A stretch of 64,000 nt of DNA. Source: Bufo bufo. Its lineage: Eukaryota; Chordata; Amphibia; Anura; Bufonidae. The translations under genes and the position numbers were made by a program. The DNA is taken from contig NC_053389.1 of the NCBI RefSeq assembly GCF_905171765.1, positions 745,613,146-745,677,145 on the forward strand. Reading direction: 5' to 3'. The notes beneath the pieces were generated by a model, which saw nothing but the letters and a program-made list of their open reading frames with translations, was not told the origin of the DNA and did not search any database. Shown piece by piece: positions 21,849 to 32,079 of the stretch; the stretch's first letter is position 1, and the number at the start of each line of letters is the position of its first letter.

Positions 21849-23079
21849 GTTAGTAAGGCTGATTAGTCAGCCTGCATTTGTGTGAGGGGCGGAGGCCCTT
21901 CATATTCGAGCCACAGCCTCACTCTCAGGCGTGGGTTCTTAGGTGCCTTTTTTCCACGACCAGGAATTCATTTTCGCTGGTAGCTTCATTGCAATTGCCT
22001 TCCCTCACTCATGGGAGGGCATAGACAGAATCTTGTATGCTATGGCTTCGTAGCTTCTTACCGCACTAACCTCAGACTCCCTACAACCATGTTGAATCGG
22101 GTTTTGGACAAAGTTCAGCATTTCCTCATTGTAGAAGATTCAGATAGTAGGTCGGTCTTCTCGTCTCAAGCGTTAAAACAATTCTCAGGGGCACACACTA
22201 GAACAACGCGCGGACTGCGGCTAGCAGATGGCTGTTGTCTGGGGAACTATTTAAGGATTATCTTCCTATCTACATAGTTCTTTTTGGCTCTCATTCCTGC
22301 ATAGTCTAGGCAGTTAGGTTTCGGTCCCACGATCTCCTGAGGCTAGGGCATTGCCAGTACTCCGTAGAACCAAAACTTTACAAGGTTCATTTGGTTTTCA
22401 TCCATTTCACAACGTATTCCCGGTCCTCCATTCCGCTTTGGGGCAGTATCCGCAATATTGAGCATCATGTCTCTGGCCTTGTCATCCACAAGATGGGTTT
22501 TAGGTCTCCTTCTGGCCTTGCCTCATACACCCCAAATTTTTCGCTCTAGATCCCTGACACCTTGCAGTTGGCTTGGAGATTAGTTTGCACATGCCATTCG
22601 AGTAACTTTTCTACCCTACTTGGCTTGGTTTTTGCCCACTTATAGGCCTACCCACGATCATGGCTTTGGGCACACAACAAGCCATTTAGTCAGGTTAGCT
22701 AGGACACGCCTAGCTGGGTTAGGTTGTTCCCGTTGTTTCTCTCCCCAGGGTTCTTCGGTTATCTCTTGGCCGTAGCCATGACCACAAGTTAGTAAGGCTG
22801 ATTAGTCAGCCTGCATTTGTGTGAGGGGCGGAGGCTCTTCATATACGAGCCACAGCCTCACTCTCAGGCGTGGGTTCTCAGGTGCCCCACCCTCCCTCCC
22901 TTATCTTCTCATTTCCACAGGGTATGCCCACTTATAGGCCTACCCACGATCATGGCTTAGGGCACACAACAAGCCATTTAGTCAGGTTAGCTAGGACACG
23001 CCTAGCTGGGTTAGGTTGTTCCCGTTGTTTCTCTCCCCAGGGTTCTTCGGTTATCACTTGGCCGTAGCCATGACCACAA
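21849..23079. mobile_element. Split-direct-repeat element 1 (Ngaro/PAT-like, no ORFs)
   Basis: Repeat order is A1 (21849-21947), internal DNA, B1 (22634-22787), A2 (22788-22886), B2 (22926-23079). A1/A2 are 99 bp, B1/B2 154 bp. This A1-B1-A2-B2 order is the hallmark of Ngaro and PAT tyrosine-recombinase retrotransposons. Neighbouring 297-bp units show the empty site GACAG/TTATAGG, restored exactly without target duplication, as expected for recombinase-mediated insertion. The 686-bp internal region has no reverse transcriptase or recombinase, so the copy would be non-autonomous. Confidence 0.75.
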
Positions 23080-23345
23080 TTATAGGTTTAATCACAGAAT
23101 GACACTTCTATCAGCACGCTAGCGTGTGTCTTAGGTTTTTCTGAATCACACTATCAATACCTTCAATGTAATATTTTCTTTTTGGGATAGATTTCAAGTA
23201 GGCCTCAAATACCACAAACTAGTTATTTTCAGAATGGCAAATTTGGGAATGCTTTTTCAACCCAGAACAAAAAGTCTGCTTTTACGGTCACTACAAATAA
23301 CTTGACCAGCTAAAACTGTGCAGATTTGGTTGAATAGAAATGTCA
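23080..23345. repeat. 297-bp tandem array, promoter side of hAT B (part 2)
   Basis: Remainder of the interrupted unit, starting TTATAGGTTTAATCAC, followed by the start of the next one (GCAAATTTGGGAATGC at 23238). Confidence 0.9.
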
Positions 23346-23371
23346 GGTCTATTTTTTAGGCGCTGGGTGAC

Positions 23372-23690
23372 AGGCTCAACTTGCCCCTGAAGTAATATAT
23401 GGCCAAAAAATAACCACACTGTTGATGGTTAAATGCACTTGGGTGACACAGGCTCAGCCTGCACCAGATGTAGTATAAGGCCAAAAAATAACCAGACTGT
23501 TGATGGTTAAATGCACTTCTTTGACACAGGCTCAGCCTGCAGCTAATGTAGTATATGGCCAAAAAATAACCAGACTGTTGATGGTTAAATGCACTTCGGT
23601 GACACAGGCTCAGCCTGCAGCTGATGTAGGATATAGCACAAAATAACCACACTATCGATGGTTAAATACACTTGGTGATAGCTCGTGCTG
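23372..23690. repeat. 78-bp tandem repeats, promoter side of hAT B
   Basis: About four units with AAAAAATAACCA at 23405, 23483 and 23561 and a last diverged unit. Each contains GACACAGGCTCAGCCTGCA. A third distinct repeat type inside one element. Confidence 0.9.
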
Positions 23691-23699
23691 GCGCACCAC

Positions 23700-24192
23700 A
23701 AGTCACAAAATGGCCGCCGATCACCCCAGAAAAAAAGTGATCTAAAAACGCTCTGGGCAGCCTCAAAAAAGTGAGCAAGTCAATAATAGCACTTCAATGA
23801 TCCACAGCTGCAGATCGATCACAGAATGAAGTCTTTTGGAGGAGTTAATCTGCCTAATCTCGCCCTAACGTCGCAGCTGCAACCTCTCCCTATACTGATC
23901 ATAGCAGAGTGACGTGCGGCGCTACGTGACTCCAGCTTAAATAGAGGCTGGGTCACATGGTGCACTGGCCAATCACAGCCATGCCAATAGTAGGCATGGC
24001 TGTGATGGCCTCTTGGGCCAAGTAGTATGACGCTTGTTGATTGGCTGCTTTGCAGCCTTTCAAAAAGTGCCAAGAAAGCGCCGAACACCGAACCCGGACT
24101 TTTACGAAAATGTTCGGGTTCGGGTCCGTGTCACGGACACCCCAAAATTCGATACGAACCCGAACTATACAGTTCGGGTTCGCTGATCCCTA
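23700..24192 (-). other. Promoter-side terminal region of hAT B with conserved stem-loop
   Basis: Non-coding. It has an AAAATGGCCGCCGATCACC block, a perfect 13-bp stem-loop (23973-23985 with 23993-24005, loop AATAGTA), a GATTGGCTGCTTTGCAGCC block, then GTTCGGGTTCGG motifs and the terminal repeat. Copies A and C keep the same order. Confidence 0.75.
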
Positions 24193-24200
24193 CACATGAC

Positions 24201-24489
24201 CACTGCTGCCAATCACTTCAAAAATCTATTTCAGACAACCCCTTTAACATAAAAAAAGGCGGTGTATATCTATCTATCTATCTATCTGTCTCTCTCTCTG
24301 TCGGTTTGCCTATCTATATATCTATATATCTATCTCTGTCTATCTATCTGCAACATACTCTTAAGGAGCCTGTGTAGAAGATAGAAGTAGTAGTGGCCTG
24401 ATGAAGTGTTGTGTCACAGTGTACTCCCTCAGGCCATTGCTCCCTGGGGATTGGTGCCATAGAATATAAAAGTTCAATATAAATTTTCC
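24201..24489. other. Flank right of hAT B with TATC-rich microsatellite
   Basis: Contains an imperfect (TATC)n/(TCTG)n run at about 24268-24345. No coding sequence recognised. Confidence 0.6.
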
Positions 24490-24616
24490 GATATGAACAG
24501 GGCTGCAGTACCGTCTGATATCCAGTCTTCCCGTTCAGCCAAGTAGCTGCTCAGCTTCCTGAATTTCTTCAGGTATCACGCACACGTCATTTTGGTCTGT
24601 TTTCCATGCTTCCCCA

Positions 24617-24850
24617 GGTACACGCTGCCTCTGTCACCCTGGATCGCCCGGGTACACGCTGCCTCTGTCATCCTGGATCGCCCAGGCTCATTCTGCCTCT
24701 GTCATCCTGGTCTGGATCGCCCAGGCTCATTCTGCCTCTGTCATCCTGGATCGCCCAGGCTCATTTTGCCTCTGTCATCCTGGATTGCCCAGGCTCGTTC
24801 TGCCTCTGTCGTCCTGGATCGCCCAGGTCCACGCTGCCTCTGTTACCCTT
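24617..24850. repeat. 34-bp-type tandem array, short
   Basis: About six to seven units like CATCCTGGATCGCCCAGGCT. It is preceded by GGGCTGCAGTACCGTCTGAT, which also precedes the longer array at 25445, so the two are diverged copies of one segment. Confidence 0.88.
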
Positions 24851-25589
24851 TATTGCTCCCCGTCCACTCGATTCACTCAGGTCCACCTAATTGGTACAAG
24901 TACTTCTTCAGTGCACCGGACCTGGGGGTATCTACAACTGTAATTAGGTATAATTGCATGTATTGTTTTCTATTTTTATTTTTATTTTGCAGTACATTCC
25001 AGCCGAGAAGCCATGGTCGGCAGGCACGGGGCTTGCCGGCCTGTGTCTCCATTCAGGTAACAAAGAAAAAAGAAAAAAAAAAAGTACGCAGCAGAGAGTC
25101 CAGACACCGGTGTGATCAGTAGGGTGCTGCCTTGTGGACACTGCTGCGGGGTCAGGGACTGCTGCTCTGATTCCCGTCGCCTGTGCTACCGCTAGCCCAG
25201 GTTGAGTTTAGGTTGGAGCCTTCGGTGGACCCCTATACCCACGGGTGCCAATCAATTGCTGCACAATCGCTCTATGCCTCCTCGACTGGGGCCAGAAACT
25301 GCACCTTCCACTGCTGCTAACAGATGTAACACAAGTTATCCCCTCCAGTGTAGCTAACTCCATGAATGTTGTTTTAGTAGTGGGGTTTTGTTGCTGTGCT
25401 ATTTTCCGGTTTCCTAATGTGCAATTTTGAGCAATCTTTTCTTAAAACAGACAGGGCTGCGGTACTCTCTGATATTCAGTCCTCCCGATCAGCCAAGTTG
25501 CTGCTCATTTGCTTCCCGAATTCTTCAGGTATCAGGCATACGCCTTCTGTCTGTCTTCCCTGCTTCTTGACTCACTCTCACGTCATCTG

Positions 25590-26640
25590 AGGTCCTTGTC
25601 ATCCTGGATCGCCTAGGCTCGCTCTGCCTCCGCCATCCAGGATCGTCCTGGATCGCCCTGGATCGCCCAGGCTCGCCCTGCCTCTGTCTTCCTGGATCGC
25701 CCAGGCTCTCTCTGTTTCGTTATCCTGGCTGGCCAAGGCTCGCTCTGTCTCTTTCATCCTGGTTCGCCCAGGCTCGCTCTACCCTTGTCATCCAGGATCG
25801 CCCTGGCTCGTTCTGTCATCCTGGATCACCCAGCCTCGCTCCGCTCCTGTCATCCTGGACCGCCCAGGCTCGCTCCGTCTCTGCCATCCTGGATCGCCCA
25901 GGCTCGCCCTGCTCCTGTTATCCTGGTTCGCCCAGGCTCGCCCTGCTCCTGTTATCCTGGTTTGCCCAGGCTCGCCCTGCTCCTGTCATCCTGGATCGCC
26001 CAGGCTCGCCCTGCTCCTGTCCTCCTGGATCGCCCAGGCTCGCCCTGCTCCTGTCCTCCTGGATCGCCCAGGCTCGCCCTGCTCCTGTCCTCCTGGATCG
26101 CCCAGGCTCGCTGCTCCTGTCATCCTGGTTCGCCAAGGCTCGCTCTGCTCCTGTCATCCTGGATCGCCAAGGCTCGCTCTGCTCCTGTCATCCTGGAACG
26201 CCCAGGCTCGCTCTGCTCTTGTCATCCTGGAACGCCCAGGCTCGCTCTGCTCTTGTCATCCTGGATCGACCAGGCTCGCTCTGCTCTTGTTATCCTGGAT
26301 CGACCAGGCTCGCTCTGCTCCTGTCATCCTGGATCGCCCAAGCTCGCTCTGCTCCTGTCATCCTGGATCGCCCAGGCTCGCGCTGCTCCTGTCTTCCTGG
26401 ATCGCCCAGGCTCGCTGCATCTCGGTTATTCTAGGTTGCCCAGGCTCGCTCTGTCTCTGTCATTCTAGATCGCCCAGGCTCGCTCTGCCTCCGCCATCCT
26501 GGATCGCCCAGGCTCGCTCTACCTCAGTCATCCTGGATCGCCCAGGCCCACGTTGCCTCTCTCACCCTGGATCGCCCAGGCCCACGTTGCCTCTATCATC
26601 TTGGATCACCAAAGCTTGCTCTTCCGCTGTCATCCTGGAC
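25590..26640. repeat. 34-bp tandem array, about 30 copies
   Basis: Units read CCTGGATCGCCCAGGCTCGC plus a CT-rich spacer; exact 34-bp spacing is seen at 26061 and 26095. As 34 is not a multiple of three, protein-like repeats appear in rotating frames on both strands and are not genes. Confidence 0.92.
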
Positions 26641-27229
26641 CGTCACATTACTAACTACCCAGTGCCTTCCCGAATCGCTCAGGTCATTTAACAACCCAGC
26701 TCCGGCCTGAATCTCTCAGGCCCTTGTTATCTCCCGTGTCGTTCGGTTCAATTAACTATTTCCCTCCTACAGCGTGGGTAGTCTTCTTGCCCACTTTTTC
26801 AGGCCTACCCCGCACTGGCTCCAGGCACAGTTCAGCCAGATAGATCATGGAGGGTGATAGGCATCCCTCCCGACTCCACGCCAATGTACACCTCAGCCCC
26901 TGCCACAAGTATTAAGGCTGGTTACAGCCTGTATTTGTGGGCGGGGCTGCTGACTATATCTTCCCTCGCGTCCTCACCCCGAGGACGGTCGCTTCATGCT
27001 CCACCCTCCCGACCCCTCTTTCTTTCATTCCACTCTCTTGGGTGGCCCACTTATTCAGGCTTACCCCGCACTGGCTCCAGGCACAGTTCAGCCAGATAGA
27101 TCATGGAGGGTGATAGGCATCCCTCCCGACTCCACGCCAATGTACACCTCAGCCCCTGCCACAAGTAGGCATTAGTGCAGTTGTTCTGTGGCACCAGCTG
27201 AGGAGGTATGGTGGCAGGTTGCATGGCTG

Positions 27230-28527
27230 CAGTTCTGCACTTAGATGGTACTGGTTGCTTGGTGGGGGTCTTAGGCTACTTTCACACTACCATTCAGAGC
27301 GGGTCAGTCTGATGTCTGCTCAGACGGATCCGCTCCTATAATGCAGACGTTTGTATCCGTTCAGAACGGATCCGTCTGCATTATAGTTTAAAAAAAATTC
27401 TAAGTCTGAAAGTAGCCTGAACGGATCCGTCCAGACTTTACATTGAAAATCAATGGGGGACGGATCCGTTTGAAGATTGAGCCATATGGTGTCATCTTCA
27501 AACGGATCCGTCCCCATTGACTTACATTGTAAGTCTGGACGGATCCGCTTGCCTCCGCACGGCCAGGCGGACACCCGAACGCTGCAAGCAGCGTTCAGGT
27601 GTCCGCTTGCTGAGCGGAGGCTGAACGCTGCCAGACTGATGCATTCTGAGCGGATCCGCGTCCACTCAGAATGCATTAGGGCAGTACGGATGCGTTCGGG
27701 GCCGCTTGTGAGCCCCTTCAAACGGAGCTCACAAGCGGACACCCGAACGCTAGTGTGAAAGTAGCCTTAGCTGTATTCTCTCACTTTGCAGGAGTGTATT
27801 CAGTACGGATTTGGAGAATGGGTGCTCTACAAGATACTTCCCAAGTCTCTGGCAGGTGAGAGATATCTGGATCCTGACTCTCAAATCCGATTCCTAGGAG
27901 TGGGTGCTCTATGACCTACTTCCCATCTTCCCCAGTATCAGAACAGGACCTCTCACGTCCTCTCTCTACCCTGCACTCTCTTGATTGACTAAGCACTGAC
28001 TATTTTAGATCTCTCTTTCCTAGAAGGAAATCAGACCAGCCCGTTCCACCAGGAGGGGTGGAACAGGTTGGTCAACCCTAGTACAGCTAGCCAATGCCAA
28101 CCAGTACCTGCCTTGCTGAATAAAATTCTGCACTTAGATGGTACTGGTTGCTTGGTGGGGGTCTCTAGCTGTATTTCCTCACTTCACAGCAGTGTATTCA
28201 GTACGGATTTGGAGAATGGGTGCTCTACAAGATACTTCCCAAGTCTCCTGCAGGTGAGAGATATCTGGATCCTGACTCTCAGATCCGATTCCTAGGAGTG
28301 GGTGCTCTATGACCTACTTCCCATCTCCCCCACTATCAGAACAGGACCTCTCATGTCCTCTCTCTACCCTGCACTCTCTAGATTGACTAAGCACTAACTA
28401 TTTTAGAACTCTCCTTCCTAGAAGGAAATCAGACCAGCCCGTTCCACCAGGAGGGGTGGAACAGGTTGGCCAACCCTGCTACAGCTAGCCAATGCCAACC
28501 AGTAACTGCCTTGCTGAATAAAATTAC
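27230..28527. repeat. Tandem duplication of an about 400-bp segment
   Basis: The segment starting CTGCACTTAGATGGTACTGG at 27234 is repeated at 28126. Both copies run through TGTATTCAGTACGGATTTGG and AATCAGACCAGCCCGTTCCA to GCTGAATAAAATT. The first copy carries a 493-bp MITE that the second lacks, so the MITE inserted after the duplication. Function unknown; no coding sequence recognised. Confidence 0.88.
27274..27766. mobile_element. Harbinger-like MITE 1
   Basis: Terminal inverted repeats GGCTACTTTCACACTA / TAGTGTGAAAGTAGCC are flanked by direct TTA on both sides (27271-27273, 27767-27769), typical of PIF/Harbinger insertion. The interior is full of palindromic ACGGATCCGT blocks. No transposase. 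Confidence 0.82.
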
Positions 28528-28620
28528 ATGGTACGAATCACATTACAGTGCATTGCATTGAAATACATGTAAGAATGCAGCAATCAAAAACCCAAAAGTA
28601 ATACCCTCAGGTCTGGAGTA

Positions 28621-28682
<62 letters not shown>
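28621..28682. repeat. (TATC)n microsatellite
   Basis: About 15 perfect tetranucleotide units. Confidence 0.97.
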
Positions 28683-28683
28683 C

Positions 28684-29450
28684 TTTTTTATGTGTGCCTT
28701 TATACTTGTGACACTGTGCATAAAACAACGTTCTCAGGGTGTCAGTTTGCAGTATTTCTAATGTTTACCTTCAAATTTGCATTTACAAGTGCTGCATTCT
28801 TGTAGTAAAGTAACACTTGCAGTTTATATGACTTAAGGAGAAGGTTTTTAACAGTCCATCCGTCAATGGTCATTTACCATCTTCGGTCTCCCACTTCCAG
28901 GAAACCTCAGCACTCTATGCACTCTTCTACCACAAGAGGTTAGTATCAGTGACCTTATAAACTCAGATGAAAGTGTAATTCCAGCATGTTGCTGCAATGC
29001 AGAGAATACTTTGGAGTTTCATCCATTAGTACTTCAGAGTGCCTGAATTATATAGTCATTTTATGGTATTTCTAAAGCAATAGGCATTTAACAGCAAGTA
29101 AAATCTCCTTGGAATTTGAAATGTAGATGCCTATTCTATTACTGCCAATCAACCCTCTCCATTCTTAAGTGTTCTCCAGAAAAACTATTAGCCAACTGTC
29201 ATTTATGCCACCACCAAATCTGCTCTCTATTGCACAGTTAAACCGTCGGAGGAAAAAAAAAAAGCATTATGTGATATCATTTTTTCCAAATTACTTTACG
29301 TCCTTCAGTGTTCAGCTTGTCACTTTTTCTTGAATAAGTAGCAGCTATAAGAGGCGCGCTAAAAAGGAGAAGAAAGGGATTGTCAAGTGTAATATCTGAG
29401 GAAATAAGTGGAATAAACTGAATATATATGTGTTTCTTAAATAACAGATT
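28684..29450. other. Single-copy DNA; no gene confirmed
   Basis: Looks like ordinary host non-coding sequence. One short stretch (28853-28936, plus strand) has exon-like edges (TTTTTAACAG before, GTTAGT after) and an open frame with GHLPSSVSHFQETSALYALF; this is weak and listed only as an observation. Confidence 0.45.
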
Positions 29451-29451
29451 T

Positions 29452-29650
29452 AGGCTCAATTCAGACATCCGTGTGTGTTTTGCGGACACGCAAAACACGG
29501 ACACCGGCAATGTGCGTTCCGCATTTTGAGGACCGCACTCTCGCTGGCACTTAATAGAAAATGCCAATTCTTGTCCGCAATTGCGGACAAGAATAGGACA
29601 TGTTCTATTTTTTTTCGGGATCGGAAATTGCGGACCTGGAAGAAAATCTG
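29452..29650. mobile_element. MITE fragment rich in inverted repeats
   Basis: Starts after TTA with GGCTCAATTCAGACATCCGT and contains palindromes TTGCGGACAC..., CTTGTCCGCAATTGCGGACA and others characteristic of the non-autonomous elements in this window. The right end is missing or diverged. Confidence 0.5.
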
Positions 29651-29845
29651 CATTAGAATTTAGTAGCGGCAAATCTCATACTCATGCTGTTGGACATTTT
29701 CCAGTGTAATTTGACCTGTGGTGCAGGTATAAAAATCTGCTTCATGTCAGTCGATTGGTCGATTTGAAGATTTGTTGCAGATTTTACCTATTGATTACCG
29801 GTGTATCCGCTGCAAAATCAGCAAGGGCAAATTTCATAAGCATTG

Positions 29846-30120
29846 AGGGGGACATTTATTAACCTATTTACGCCACTTTTGTGACGTAAATAGGTTGCAC
29901 ATTTTGTCTCACAGCATTTCCCCCTTCAGACTATTTTTCGGAATCGTTGAGAAAAGGAGGACCGCAGGCCGCAACGTTTATCTTTCTTTATACAAGTTTT
30001 CTGGAGTGAAGAAAGATTTAAATCTCGGGCAGCTAGGAGGCTGCTGTAGATTAAATTGTGTCGCATGGCTGGAAGATGCGGCAAATATATCAGAGTTGTG
30101 AGTCTGCATAAATGTGTCCC
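29846..30120. mobile_element. Possible short non-autonomous DNA element
   Basis: Left edge GGGGGACATTTATTAAC and right edge GCATAAATGTGTCCC form imperfect inverted ends. An internal inverted pair CCTATTTACG...CGTAAATAGG is also present. No coding sequence. Confidence 0.4.
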
Positions 30121-31200
30121 ATCCTCACTGGTCAGCAGAATAATGAGGCCTTGTCTGTGCAGCAGCTCATCCATATGTGCTGCTGTGCCTGAGCTCAGCC
30201 TCTTGGCATTGGCAATCAGTGTTTGATAATTGGAGGTCTGAGCCTGGGACCCCAGTCAATTAGCATAATGAAGGGACTGCTGTGCTCATTGGAACAACTC
30301 AGCCCCTTCATTATGATAATTGGCAGTTCCTGGACTTAGACTTCCATTTATTTAACATTGATAGCCTATTCTAAAGAACTGAGCTAGGGCACATACTATG
30401 TCCATACATGTGACCGTCATTTGAGCTTCATTCAGTGGTACACTGCAGCCTCATTATCTTTATTCTGATAATAGGTAGAAGTCTTGGGTGGGGAGGGTCT
30501 GAACCAGACTGATCAAACATTGATGGCCTATGCAGGCCTATTCTCCAGATACTTATGGCTGTTGTACTCTTCTAAAAAAAAAAACTGTCTGCCCCTTTGA
30601 TCAACACTTTTACCTAACTAATCTCTAGTTCTGAAAACATTTAGAAATATTTTAGATAGGTTATCCAGTTTAGAAAAAGTCTTTATGCTTCTTTAATAGT
30701 GCCACACTTCTTATCTGGTTATCTGGTATTGCTGCTTTCCTTCTGGAAAAAAGAAAGACCTTCTTCTCCTACATCCATGATAGCACCCAGAGAGAAGAGT
30801 TCCAGCCCAGGACAGGAAACAGGAAACCCGTGGAGAGTTTTAAAAGGGGCACCACCCCACCACCACAGTAAGCCTCCTACAGTATTCCATTGATTTTGGA
30901 TTTTCTTTAAGAGGGCTTCAATTAGAACCTGAGGCCCAGGGCTTTGATTGTTGAGCTTTCTGCTCTAAGCACCCATTTTAATGTTTCACTTTTTAAACAT
31001 CCATGGATTAGGAGGATTATTAAAACGGCTAGTAGAAAAAGCCTTCTCCTTTATCCAGATCTCCTCCCTGGGAAATACATTTTGTCCTCTCCCAGCTATG
31101 TGAACCGTCATTTGTATTGCTATTGAGGAGCTATCGGATAAGTTCTTTTCCTTGACAATTTTTGGTGGCCATAGCTTTGTCCAGGAGGGTGGGGTAAATT
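30121..31200. other. AT-rich DNA, possibly upstream part of the DIRS relic
   Basis: No intact gene. Inverted words AATTAGCATAATGAAGGGAC and CCCCTTCATTATGATAATTG at about 30258-30325 suggest an old foldback element. The part from about 30690 on may belong to the DIRS-like element whose recombinase relic follows, but I see no diagnostic motif there. Confidence 0.35.
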
Positions 31201-31201
31201 T

Positions 31202-32035
31202 ATGTCCTCTCTGCTTTTTTACCTTTCAATTAGACTCTTGGCAATAGAGAGGTTATCAAGCATGACCCAGCCTTCTTTCCATAGAACTTTAAAAGGTTTT
31301 TCTTTTCTCTTTTTTCAAAATACTCAAAATGTCAAAGAACAAAAATGGTGTTCTTTGTATGTCAGGAGATGTCTTGTTATGTATGAGGACTCTAGTAGGG
31401 ATTGAAGAAGATCTTTCCGTCTGTTCATCCAGTTTCAGGGTGGTAAAGTTTCTAGCTGGACTTTAGTCACGTTGATTATTAGGGGGTTATCATTAGATTA
31501 CGCTTCTTTGGGGTTCAGGGCTCATTTGACTAGGGCTTTTTCAACTTCTTGGGCTAAAAGAGCCAATGCCACTATAGATCAGATTTGTAGACCCTCAGCT
31601 TGGAGTTCTCCTAACACTTTCTTTAAGTATTACAGACTAGATTTGGATACTCATGAGCAGTTAGAGGGGCATTTATCAAATCAGATTTGTCAGTAAAAAA
31701 GTCACAAGTCCTGACATCTTCAATATTTGGCAAAATTTGCCACATTTCATGATCCGTGGTCTATGTTTAAGAGCTAAAAGTGAGATTAGACCTGGATTAT
31801 GGCTCATGTACTGTGCACAACTTTTGCAAAAGTCACAATCCATGCCAGGCAGCCCTCTGGTGTACTCTTACACATAAAATCACATTTCCTTCACACCAGA
31901 TATATTATTAAGGTGCATCATTTCATAAATTCAGTGCAGGCAGACAAAAAACTGGCACAAAAACAACCCCAAATGATAAATGACCGCCCTAGTGTTTGGG
32001 AGGAAGATTCTTTAAGCAGTTGTCCTACCCTAATT
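31202..32035 (+). pseudogene. DIRS-like tyrosine recombinase relic
   Basis: The frame encodes the C-terminal half of a DIRS1-type tyrosine recombinase. CSLYVRRCLVMYEDSSRD is followed, after an in-frame TGA, by LFIQFQGGKVSSWTL and then by SLGFRAHLTRAFSTSWAKRA and CRPSAWSSPNTFFKYYRLDL. The H-x-x-R box (HLTR) and the catalytic tyrosine near the end (KYYRLDL) are visible. Both segments lie in the same frame. The coding region is then split by a MITE (31664-31988) and appears to resume at 31991 with GRKIL before further stops. DIRS recombinases integrate circular cDNA; this copy is dead. The rest of the element was not recognised. Confidence 0.72.
31664..31988. mobile_element. MITE inside the DIRS recombinase relic
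   Basis: Edges GAGGGGCATTTATC and GATAAATGACCGCCC are imperfect inverted repeats, flanked by TTA (31661-31663) and CTA (31989-31991), a likely 3-bp duplication with one mutation. It splits a frame that continues on the far side, which supports the boundaries. Confidence 0.62.
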
Positions 32036-32079
32036 AGCTATTTTGGTCTATTCTCTCAGGGTGCGGTTAAGGGAGTAGG

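Larger units (their letters stand above)
15157..24192 (-). mobile_element. hAT transposon copy B, complete, 9036 bp
   Basis: Ends are fixed by the 8-bp direct repeat CACATGAC at 15149-15156 and 24193-24200, the duplication length of hAT elements. Terminal inverted repeats are TAGAGTTGAGCGAAC and, read inward from the right, TAGGGATCAGCGAAC (12 of 15 identical), each followed by clustered GTTCGGGTTCGG motifs. From right to left: 5' region, 78-bp repeats, 297-bp array with a nested split-repeat element, intact transposase gene, and 141-bp array with a nested Penelope-like fragment. It could be autonomous; activity is inferred. Confidence 0.95.
24490..27164. mobile_element. Split-direct-repeat element 2 (partial, contains 34-bp arrays)
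   Basis: The right end shows B1 (26789-26908), A2 (starting 26909, GTATTAAGGCTGGTTACAGC) and B2 (27045-27164). B1 and B2 are 120-bp near-identical copies starting GCCCACTT and ending GCCACAA. Layout and several words (TTAAGGCTG, GCCTGTATTTGTG, CCACCCTCCC, GCCCACTTAT) resemble element 1, so I place it in the same group. No A1 copy was found upstream, so the left boundary is uncertain. The body has two related segments (24493-24850 and 25445-26640) with CTGGATCGCCCAGGCTCGCT repeats. Confidence 0.55.

Noticed and set aside
25785..26691. Plus-strand frame with SSWIAQARSAPVILDRPGSL repeats
   Set aside because: Product of the 34-bp array; similar repeats appear in all frames and on the other strand.
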